Assembly: GCA_917880885.1 (NCBI GenBank)
Contig: OU862933.1
Location: forward strand, 12,677,679-12,741,678
Source: Limnephilus marmoratus
Lineage: Eukaryota > Arthropoda > Insecta > Trichoptera > Limnephilidae
Length of the DNA stretch: 64,000 nucleotides
Direction of reading: 5' to 3'
A program made the position numbers and the translations under genes. Under the pieces are notes generated by a model. The model ran no database searches. It was not told the origin of the DNA and worked only from the letters and a program-made list of their open reading frames with translations. How positions within the stretch are numbered: the stretch's first letter is position 1; every line of letters starts with the position of its first letter. This document shows, one piece after another, positions 23,901-35,900 of the stretch.

Positions 23901-26900
23901 TTCAGACCTAAAAGAGGTGTCTGTCTCTATAGTCGAGCTGACGGCAACTACGTGCGACTGTTGAATCTGGAAAACTCCAGATTCGAGGTAATGTGGGTAC
24001 CTACGCGTCAATCTTGCCAGTACGGTAAGATTCAACGCGTGTATATACCGCTTACCGAACCTTAGCGAATCAGACACGTCCAAGCTCTTCAAACATTTAA
24101 GCGACACTATTGATGATCTCTTGCAGCGCTACCCTACGGCAGAGTTTGTGGTCCTGGGGGACTTCAATGTTCATAACGAACCATGGTTGAAGTTCTCAGA
24201 ATCAACAGACTCGGCTGGACGACAAGCGGAATCCTTTGCCCTTTGCTACGGATTGGAGAAAATGGTTCAGGAGCCTACAAGGGTTCCTAATGTCCAGACT
24301 CCACAGGGAGTCATAGAGCTACGAAAATATAAATAACACCGTATTCAATATTTTTCTGACAGTATCCTTAGTAGTGTCACCTCCCCGTCGGGTGGCACGG
24401 GCGGTCTGCCCCCCCCCCTCGCTAAGTTACTGCGTAAAATAAAAACTCTTCAGTAAAATCTAGTTTTTCGAGATCTTTTCTGGTCATACCCTTGTTCTGC
24501 CGTTTTTTATACCATAGTTCGGATTCTTGATTAAAATTAAGTAAATCGTAGTAAAGGCAAAAACTTTGTGCTTTTTCTTTAAAATCAATTAACGAAATAT
24601 TCAATTCGATCTAGCGACATTAATCCGAAAGCAGGCAAATTTTGGTCACCAAAACGCTGCTCCAATGCAGATATAAGGGAATCTAAATAAGTAATGATAA
24701 ATAATCGATCGCTTCCAAAAATCGCATGGAGTCTCAGCAAGGTGATTGGACCGATGTTGTTGGCAAGATACAATGCGTGGAACTTGTACATCAGTTCCAA
24801 AGGCAGGTGCAGTTCTAATTGAAATATCTAAAATATTTTGGCTCTCTATGCTATGCTCTATGCTCTCGTTGCTTCGATGATCATTTATAACAGTAATTAA
24901 ACCTTTAATGTGATTCATACATGCTTACATATTGATAGTTTTCGATCGTAAAGCATTGGCAATAGGTTCCAATATGCCTGAGTACTTGGCTACCAGTTGA
25001 ACACATATAATGAAACTGATTTAATAACAGCGCAATGTAACTGATAGGCACGTTTTCTTGATGTTTCATTAATCATGAATCATGATCAACTAAAAAGGTA
25101 ATAGTAAAAATTAAATTGATGCTCACAAACGTAAACTTTACGGTTTGTGAGCATTCCTGCACCTTCTAGGGGGGGCAGCTGCCCCCCCCCTGCCCGTACC
25201 TCGCTACGCCCTTGCTAGCCACCGAAAAGGCTAACTTATTAGGTAAATTGTTTGCGGATAACTCAACCTTCGATGACCAAGGTGCTGTCCCGATGTCGGT
25301 TCCTCACTGCGGTTTTCGTATGAAAAAGCTGGGAATCCGGCATCGAGAAGTAGTCCATGTTTTACGAGGGCTTGATGTTAATAAAGCTAGTGGGCCTGAC
25401 GGAATACCTGCCCTGGTACTGCAAAGGTGCGCTGCAGAAATAGCTCCAATTTTGACGAAGCTTTTTAAAATGTTTGATAGATTCTCCCAACTTAACAGAC
25501 GGATTGCAATCTTTAGAGCACAGGCGTCATTGATCCCTTCGGCACCGGTGCATAGTGGGGAAACATGCCAAACGCGTGCCCAACATTTGTACACGGTTGA
25601 CATTTGTCACATGATAACAGGTCGCTTCTTCGACTCGTTCTTGTGTTCAACAGCTCAGCTGTGGAATGATTTGTCGGCCTCTGTGTTTCTACCTTCCTAC
25701 AACACGGGTCTCTTCAAGACCAATTTTCATTACTTCCTCTCTTCAAAAAGACCCTCCACACAGCATCCCAGATGAGTCCTGTGTGGAGTTAATGAAAAAA
25801 AAAATTCCATCCTAGTAATACTATTTCCATCTACTTATCCTTTCATAACTTATCCTTTATCCTTTTATCCTAATTGGACCCTCATACCTCAGTAGACGCA
25901 TGTAGTAGTTGTTGGGAGTGGAAAACACCAATAGATGCAGGAACTGTAAATGGGATGAAGAGACTCCATTTCATTTATACATTAGCTCCACACTCGAGGG
26001 AAATAATTCCCTTCAAGGCCTGTGTCATCTTTGGGGATGCTGTGTGGAGGAGCTTTTTAGGAAAAGAAGGAAAGGAAGTTCTAGGAAAGAAAAGTGTATG
26101 AAGGGTGGGCAGGAATCTGGGGGGTCAGTGTGTCCAGGAGTGACGGATGTATGAATCCATCCCTCCCTCTGCGGTCAAGGCGATATTCCGAGAGAGCACG
26201 ACTGGAGAATTCAAAGGGGCTCCCTCAACTATTCTCTCCCGTTCCAGCCTGCCATGCAACTCTGCTAAGTCACCAAGCGTAGCGAACCACTTGGGGTGAT
26301 CTATGACAGAGGTTATCCAATAAATGGTTCCCGGAGCGGGGCGTATCCATACACGCCTCTCAAATTGAACCCATGTTGCAAACCCAAGATAATAGGTACC
26401 AATAAAGCTGGGTCCACACATGTTCTTTTCTCCGTTCCGTTCCTCCGTTCCGTACCTCCGTTCCGTATCAAAAACTCTGGACGCAAGTAAAAATAGCCCG
26501 TACCTCCGTAACGTCGCTGCGATCATCGGCATCCGCGTGTTCATTCCAGCGACAGAGAGAACGACAGAGAGATCGCGTCCAGACTGGCGCATACCCGTAT
26601 CGTATCGCCTTTGAACGGGCCGAATAAACCGACTCCCGATGGATCGGGGCGTACCTCTACCCGTAACGTACCTCCGTAACACCGTACCGTTCCGAACGGG
26701 CGTCCAAACTAGCGTTCTTGATCGCGACGCTGATACGGAACGGAGGAACGGAACGGACAAAAGAACATGTGTGGACCCAGCTTAACCCACCTTAATAGGA
26801 ACAAAGTTCAGCTACCTGGATAGACACATATTGTAGAACCAGGAGACAATGTTGAGCCAAATATTCAATGACAAAACCCTGGTGATCTTTATCAAAGGGA

Positions 26901-29900
26901 ACGGATTACTGATAAAGGGAAAATGTGAAATGGGAGATAGCAAAAAACCCATGGGCTGAGTGCTCACGGGAAGAAGACCGTCTCCGCTTTTTATAATAAA
27001 AAACATAGCTCGTATGTGTATATTCTTACATATTCTTGAGGTGGCTGTAGTCCTTGGTAGGTCCGTTGGTAGACACGCTGTGAAGGGAGGTGGGGTATGC
27101 ACCTATCCCCAGAATTCCACTGATGCACTGCGACATGAAGAGGCCGCTGGTCATCCACATCTTGAACCTGGCCAGATGGAGGAAGTTGAAGAAGTTCCTG
27201 AAGAGGAAATGGCGACGGGGGAACTCGGCGGTCAGGAGGTACTGAAAAACAGAATAATACATGTTTAATATTCCCCTGTTCGCTCTGAATTACACGTCTT
27301 ATTTATGTATATCATATAGCATATTTGCGGCGCATTCCAGGTGGTAGATACAGTGGCGAAGCTAGAATGAAAATTGTTAAAATTAATAAAAATCCTTTAA
27401 TCGTAAAGCAGGGGTGGGTGCTTTTTGGTGCGGCCCGCACATCGTGCTGAAAGAAAAAAAAACCATTAAGAACGCGAGAAAGGTTTTTTTTTCACGATAT
27501 GTCAGACGTATTTTTAAATAAGTTAAAAACAAAAAAAAATTATACAAAACGGTGAGTAGAGGAAACTTACTTAGTAGACACGAGTTTTTTATATATAAGA
27601 TTTGCGGCACGTTCCAGGATGGAAGATACTCTCAGTATCGCCCTGGTGTAAGACCACCATTCAGAATTGGTGTTTGGTGACCAGATCTGAATAGCCAGGT
27701 ACTTCCCCACCTTCCTCTTCCCCACCTCCTTCCCGCCCCACTACCTTCAGCCTCACAACATACCCCAATTGGGGATGCCATAGTCTCACTAGCTCCAGAC
27801 GGAAGCAGCTGAGACTCTCGTGCGGTATTCATGTACATTTTTTTTCAAAAATTATATGAAATAAAGTAGGTGTACTTGCGCAAGTTCCAGAAGGGTGGGT
27901 ATCTTCTATAATTATCGCCCTGTTGACAGACCACCATTCAGAATCAAAACGTTACTTGAAATGACCTTAGCCATGTTTGGTAACCAGATGTCAACAGCCA
28001 GGTATTTCACATACAAAACTTTCGTAATATAATGTTGTTAGTTTCTTCGACTCTCGTATAAAGAGATACTCATGTATAGATTCTATAAATAATTTGCACG
28101 TACCTATATAATTTTAACAGTTTATTTTTAAACGTTTTAAAGGAATAAACCAACAATACGCATGTGATTGTCCAAGCGATTTTTAAAAATATATTTAAAT
28201 GAGTTTTTATGGGTTAATTTATCGATATTGTTCAGATAAGTGGCTAACGATGGGTATTTTATTTAAATCTGATTGACGTTGGAAGAAATGAAAAGTAAAA
28301 ATTGAATAACAACCTTTGACCAAACTGGCACTCCTTTTTCTCATCTTTCTCACCAAAAACAGCGGAAATTCTTATTTGACTGTGTTATGAAAACCATTCA
28401 TTGGGCGCTTTTATTCTTGCCGTGACGATCCACGATAACGGTACCGTGACGGCACAAAAAAGGCAATAAACATACTTTCCTTATCACTTATCACTTATCA
28501 CTTTCGAAAGATGAGATACACAATTTACGTTCTGTTTCCTCCAAAGGAAAAAAAGTAATCATTTTCTTGCATCTCTCTCACAAACCGCACCGTGACATAA
28601 CCTTAGAGCCCTACAATACTACTAACCATGACGATAATTTTTAAAGAATATATATACACTTATATATATCTTATTAATCCTATTTAATATTATAAAGGTA
28701 AAAGTTTGTATGGATATATGTTTGTAACTCTTTCACACAAAAACTACTAATTGGACTTTAAAAATTCTTTCACTAATAGAAAGCTACATTATTTGCGAGA
28801 TTTATAGGCTATATATATTGGTAAGCTCGGGCGTTATGAATAATCTCTGGTGTTATGAAATTATTTATCATACGTTTTCTGTCAATAACAAAATCAACTT
28901 ATTGCAAACGATGTTTTTATTTTATTTTTTAATTAGGCAATTCACCCTAAAAGGAGTGCTTTGTTGGCGTCGTATTTAATAACTATCTCTAAAAATGAAT
29001 CACCGAAATGTATGTATGCGCATAAACCCAAACGACTGCACCAAATTGGATAATTCTTTTTTTTTGTTCGTTATTTTGTATAAAACTATCGTTGAGTTCT
29101 GGCATTATGAAATATGTATAAAAAAATATAATAGGTGGCACGCGAGCAGTTTGAAAACTGAATTTATCGGGAATGAATGTGTGGAATGCGAGAGGTGAGA
29201 GGGGGGAGTGGGGAGGGGGGGAGGGGGTGTTGGGAAGATGTTGGTGGAGGTGGATAGGGGAAGGGGAGGAGGGTGGGGAAGGGGATTAGGGGAGGGAGAG
29301 GGGGGAGGGAAGGAAGGGGAAAGGGGAAGGATATAGGGGGTGGGAGGAAGGGGGTTGATGGGGTGGAGTGGTGTGGGGAGAGGGAATATGGAGGGGTAGG
29401 GGGTGAGGGGAGGGGTGGGTGGAGGAAGAGGGGGAGGGGGTTGATGGGGGGAATGGAGTGGAGAAAGGGAAGGTGGAGGAGGCGGAGTGGGGTGGGGGAG
29501 GGGGAAGGAAGGAAGGGGAAGAGGGAGGGGTGGAGGAAGGTGGGGGGAGGTGGAGTAGAGAGGGTATGGGGTGGGGGAGGGGTGGGTGGAGAAGAAGGGG
29601 GACGGAGAGGGGGGTTGATGGGGGAGTGGAGTTGGGGGAGGGGTGGGTGGAGGGGGAGGGGGGTTGATGGGGGGAGTGGAGTGGGGAGAGGGAAGGTGGA
29701 GGCGGCTGAGTGGGAATCCCCTAATACCATGCGAGCGAAGCCGCGGGAAAAAGCTAGTATATACATATATACAATAATTCCAAAAATTCAAAAACGTCAA
29801 AAGTTAATGCGCTGAAGGTGTTGTTTTTGTTCTTAAACATATTATGGTGCGGCTCCATCTTACACACTAAAACACAACAGTCGAAAATGAGACAAACGGT

Positions 29901-32900
29901 CAACGCACATATATTATGTCTGCAACCCCCAAAGAAAACGTAAAATCATTTTCATACTCCCGTCGCCGTAGCTGAGCCGTAAAAAGATAATATATATCTG
30001 TTTCCTCTAAAGGAAAAAGTAATACTTTCGAGGAACAGACACATGTATATTGTGTGCTTCATCTTTTGTCTCACCATTATTTACGGGGGTTATATACAGT
30101 CAGGAGGCCTTAAAAAGCGATTGTTCAAGAATTTTTCCTGAGAAGACTTTTAATTTATTCATGTAAAAATTAGTACACATATTATGGTAACTTTAAACAA
30201 TATTTAAACATTTTTGTATTTGTAAAAATAATAATTTTGAAACCTGCACCATATCTCTAGACTGGGTCGTTTAAAATGAAAAAAAAAACTAAATGAATTT
30301 CGTTAAAGTAATGAATAATCTTGTAACGAATCGAAGGAATAAGCAAAATAATTTTCTATGACAAAATGGCGGCTTCTCAAAAAAAAAACAATTTTTTACC
30401 ATAATTTTTGACTTTAATTGTTTTAATAAAAATATATGTTTATCGGTGACAAAAACACCTTCGATTAATTACTAAAAATATATACTTAAAAAGCTTGTGT
30501 TAAAATTTGAGACTGATCGGCTTAGCCGTTTCCGAGCAAACTTGGTCACCGACTTTTTGAGAAAAACGCGTTAGTTTGGCCTCCTACTTTCAAATGCTCT
30601 GTCACTCCTTTACAAATATGCGTGTAACTTCGAAAATAATCGCCGGATTGACTTGAAATTGTCTGTGTATGTACTAAAATATATTTACATTACGAAAATG
30701 CTATAAAAAAATAAATGAAATTAAAAAAACATAGGTTTTATGCCTTTTTTCTGCCGGCACGGTACCGTAATCGTGGATCGTCACTGTAATAATAAAAGAA
30801 CTCATCATTAAAAAAAACGCTCAATTACTATTAGAATATAAAATTGCAACTATTTATTGTGATCAAGTTTAATTTGTAGAACTCCATTTTATTATTATTA
30901 TTTTTTTAAATTTTCAATAATATTATTATTTATTTTATAAAAGCAATTTATTTATAAACAAGTATGGGATGTAATTATTATTACGCGTCATAGGTGTTTC
31001 GCCTTCTGAAGCCATTATCAAATGATGGTTTGTCTGCTAACAGACGATGCGTTTATATTATTTCCAGATAGGTTAATATAAGATTATGATGAAAAACTAA
31101 TTGCTTTAAAGCAGCGGTCGTCACACTTTTCTGGTCAAGGGCCACGTAGTACAATATGTGAGGTATCACGCGGGCCGCACACTTATGGTTTCGGGGGGGG
31201 GGGGGGTGTTGTATCTTTTTGTTTAGCAAGTTAAAAGGCAATTATTTTGTATTTAAGCACCCGGTTACTACTTCCTTCCTTCTTGTGTTCAGTGTCAATT
31301 CTATAATAATAATACACGTAAAACCATAATATTATATTAAAAAAAATTGTATGTACATATCTGTAATGGATTTTCCCTGGGTCTTCTCTACCGCCCCCCT
31401 GATATTCTCAAATGACAATATAATTAATTGTAACGACAGATATTTGTGCGGGCCGCAAAAAAACGGTTAATATAATTGTACAAGAAAAAAAATAAATATT
31501 TCAAAAGCAAACGGCAGATATTTGTGCGGGCCGCAAAAAAACGGATAATATAATTAATTTTAGATAAATGAAAAATTTTTTTTTAAAAATAAAATGGCAG
31601 ATATTTGTGCGGGCCGCAAAAAAACGGATAATATAATTAATTGTAGATACATGAAAAAATATATTTAAAAAGAAAACGCCAGATATTTGTGCGGGCCGCA
31701 AAAAAACGGATAATATAATTAATTGTAGATACATGGAAAAATATATTTAAAAAGAAAACGCCAGATATTTGTGCGGGCCGCACAAATATCCGCCGCGGGC
31801 CGCAGTTTGACGACCACGGCTTTACAAGGATAATAAAAATTAATAATACGCAACAACTTACTCGGAAATCAACAGGGGCCTAGGTAAAAAACATAAAGGC
31901 AATTAGTTTTTCAACGTAATCTTATATGAACCGATCTAGAAATAATATAAATACATCGTCTGTAAGCGGAATAACCACAATTTGATAATGCTTTCAGAAA
32001 GCGAAACTGCTGTCATGCGTAATAATAATTAGATAGCCGAACTTGTTTATAAATAAACTGTTTTAAAAAATTGAATAATATCTAATATTATCGAAGATCT
32101 ATCTATCTAATCTATAGTATATATACAACGTGTCCGGAAACTCGTAGTACAAGCGGGAAACTGGTGAATCTACATCACGTAGAGAACCCAAAAAACTTAT
32201 TTTTTTCGATCTGAGCATTTCGATTTTAATATTATTTTTTTTCTATTTTTCCATTTTTTCGGCAACTAAAGGGTTAAAAAATTTTTGAGCCCGGTTTACC
32301 CTTCGTTGCATTTTATAAGACATTACACAGCTGAAATCAACCCCCTAGTGAATTTTTTTTCAAATTTAACCTAAAAAATTCCAACTTCAGACCCGATTTA
32401 CTCGAAAACGCAAGCTCAAATCAAAAAAAGTTAAACCACAAAATCGACTCCAAATGTGATGTGGATTCTCCAGTTTCCCGCTTGTACTACGAGTTTCCGG
32501 ACACCTTGTATATCTTCTATATAAATGAAAATGAATCGCCGAAATGTACGCGCATAACTTCCGAACGACTGCACTAAATTGGATAATTCTTTATTTGTGT
32601 TCGTTATTGACAGGACAAGGTTTGTATAAAAGAAGCGGTGAGCTCTGGCATAATGAAATTTGTATAAAAAAATTGCAATAGGTAGTACGCGAGCAGTCAG
32701 AAAACTGAATGTATGGAATGAACTGAATAAATGGCAGGGGGGAGGGAAACTCGGGAGAGGGGAAAGGAACTCGGGAGTAGGGTTCGCGGGGCCGAGGAAG
32801 TGTGAGATGGGAATGGGGAGAGGGAAGGCGGAGTGGGAACGGGAACGGGACGAATGGGAAAGGACACGCAGGGAGAAACAATTTCTTCATTAAGTGGCAT

Positions 32901-35900
32901 ATCAACGCATGTCGGGAACTTGCTAGTATAAAATAAATAAACAAATAAATTGCATCATTGATCACATTGAATTCGTAATTATCCAGCTCGATTCAATTTT
33001 AATACATTTGTGATTTGATAAATAATCAATGATTTTATTGGAAAATCAAGGCAGGAAATTTAAGAAATGTTTTTGCACATCATCGTTTTGTTGCTTGTTT
33101 GGGTAGACTCCATGACAGTTGATCATCAACAGTTGCCCCCCGGCATATTTATACACTGCAGTCTTACTCATCATCGCAAAATAAGATACAACCTCGGAGC
33201 AAGACCGGGTTAGTTGAAATTGTTACTCAACATGGTGGGTTAATCGCGCGCATGCGCGTGTTTTTACCGAGTCGCTGTACGGGAGATGTAGTAGCTGTCA
33301 GAATTTAAACTACCCGATCACCAGGGTTAACTCAGTACCCCGTGCGTTGCAATTGACGAAATGGCGAACTTTTATGAGAATCTTGACGTTTTGAACGGAG
33401 CTTTGGCAAATATTGACCGTATTCGCGGCATTCGTGTACCACGGCTACGGAAAAGGTTTAAAAAAAGGTACGATCCATTTGCGGCACTCACGGAAGGAGA
33501 TTTTAGGTCTAAATATAGATTTACCAAAGTCAACGTTGTGTTGACTGATGTTGACGTATGAATAAACGTGAAGTTGGCAACACGCCGCGAAATGCTAAAT
33601 TGGCCGCGTTTTTGAGCTTTGGAGCAGTGTTGCTACCGTAAAAAATCATAACAGCTGTCGAGAAACATTATGATGATGAGTAAAGATTTTTACCCTGAGC
33701 AGTGTAGGCTTACTCCACTGTGTAGCTACCGCGACGCTACAGAGCCGTGGTACGGTTTTATGATGAGTAAGGCTGCTATACAGTATGCAGCCGGTTTAGG
33801 AAAAATACGGTATACCTACTTACACAAAAAGTGTCCCCGAATGGGTGTGTAGAGAGGATGTACCGCCGAATAACAAAAGTATAAAACATATTTCCATTCA
33901 ATTCCATTATTCCATTTATTCCATGCATCAAGAATAAAACTACTAATCTACATACTGTATATACCTACCTACCAGCGTATTGGTTCAAAAAATTGATACT
34001 GTAAATAAATTCATTTTATATCCATACAAACTTATTTATTAGATATTTTTAATTCTTTTTAAACGACTTCAAAAAGGAGGAGGTTCTCAATTCGACTGTT
34101 TTTTTTTTTTTTTTATGTTTGTTACCTCAGAACTTTTGACTGGGTAAACCGATATTGATGATTATTTTTTTATTTGAAAGCTGATGCTTTCCGTGTAGTC
34201 CCATTTTAATTTGGTCCAGTTCCGACAATGGCATCCATGAGAAAACCACATAAGTCTTAAATTTGCATTAAGTATGTGCGCGACAAATGGTCGAATAACT
34301 CAATATTACGCCAACCGATTTCAATGATTCTTTTTTTATTGGGAAGGATGTACTTCAAGATAATTTTTTGAGAGTTTGGTTAGGTTTTGATTATCGGATC
34401 CATGACAAATTAACGAAACTCGGCCGAATCTCTTAATTTGGTCTTAACATCGCTATGGTCAAATTATGTCTGTCTCATATGAGCAGCACGTTTAGTACCT
34501 AGGTTTACCCATATTTAGACAAATTAGTTAGTGTACTTCAGATTCACTAAAAATCAAAAAATAAACAAAAATTTTAACAAAACAAAAAACGACTTCAAAA
34601 AATGCACTAAAAAGTAAAAAAATAATTTCGTATTCTTCTACAACTTCATAATCAACTTACTTTTTCTAATCATCAATATGTAGATAAGATTGTTATTTTT
34701 GAAGTCGGTGTCAGTCAAGGTAGGTTTGTAACTACATACATAGTTATAGGTGTAAAGTGCTTGTGTCGCACAAGCGACTTGACGAGGCGAGAGGCGAGAG
34801 CGGGGCCGCGGCGATGCGGGGAGCTGTCAAGTACTTTTGAACACGCCGGGCCGGGTACCTTTGCTGACACCGACTCCAAAAATAACAATCGTATCTACAT
34901 ATTGATGATTAGAAAAAGTAAGTTGATTATGAAGTTGTAGAAGAATACGAAATTATTTTTTTACTTTTTAGTGCATTTTTTGAAGTCGTTTTTTTGTTTT
35001 GTTAAAATTTTTGTTTATTTAAGATTGAAGTTGATATTAATGCACAAAAAATTATAATTTTATGATAATTATAATTTCGGGGGTCAGATGTCGGGGGAAG
35101 TATCTGGGGGTGTTTGGGGAATGTATCCATGTGGCGCGTCTTCCTTCAAAGTTTATTGTGCGTAACATCTAACAAACATCAGTTGCATATATGACTAGAT
35201 ACTTTTACACGCTGCAACTGTATCAATAGTATACAAATGCTAACCCTGTACAAATCACAAGTGCGCCCCACGGTTGAATTTGGCAGCCACCTCTGGACTG
35301 GAGCTCCAAAATACCTGAAAAATACTCTCGACTCTGTGCAGAAACGGGCGGTTCGTTGGATAGATTCTTCCATCTTAACAGACGGATTGTAATCTTTAGA
35401 GCACAGGCGTAGGGTGGGAATGCTATCCTTGTTCTACCGGTATTACAATGGAAGATTCTCCGAGGAACCTGATACCTCGGCACCGGTGCGTAATCGGGAA
35501 ACACGCCAAACGCGTCCCCAAAATAGTAGTATCGTAGTTGGAAGTTCGAACAACCAACGCACCGTCGCCGTAAGAGCTGCGTTCGTCCGGAAAACGACGA
35601 ATATTTCCGAACCCCGTCCGTTTCATATCGGTTTCGCTTGCCCTGCTGCATCGATTACATTGAATTGAAGATCGAAACCAACGAAAAACTGTATTCAAAG
35701 TTTTTGACTAAAAAAAATATATTTTCATTATCTTTATTATTATTTTTATTTCATTATGGTTATTAAAAATATGAATGCCAGATTAAAAAAAAAAGTGGTA
35801 ATGATAAAAACATTAATTTGAGTGTTCCGAGTGTACCAGCAAGGCTATAAATATGGGCACGCGATAGCGGCAAAGGGCTCCGCGGCCAGTTTCCAGTAAG

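Larger units (their letters stand above)
28413..30797. mobile_element. Possible large TIR element, ~2.4 kb
   Basis: CTTTTATTCTTGCCGTGACG...GGTACCGTGACGGCAC at 28413-28473 is matched by its near-exact reverse complement at 30737-30797. An inner pair (TTTCCTCCAAAGGAAAAAAA / TTTCCTCTAAAGGAAAAAGT) is also present. No transposase ORF. A HINE-like element (28682-29758) lies inside. Confidence 0.45.

Noticed and set aside
26125..26760. 211-residue minus-strand ORF rich in Arg/Ser/Val
   Set aside because: It lies across a short LINE-related repeat and a Harbinger-like MITE; the residue repeats come from CCGTTCCGT words.
29105..29800. Proline-rich 231- and 200-residue minus-strand ORFs and glycine-rich plus-strand ORFs
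   Set aside because: They are translations of a purine-only low-complexity tract; open frames are expected there in every phase.
32591..32965. 124-residue minus-strand ORF
   Set aside because: Covers the purine-rich part of a HINE-like element; compositional.
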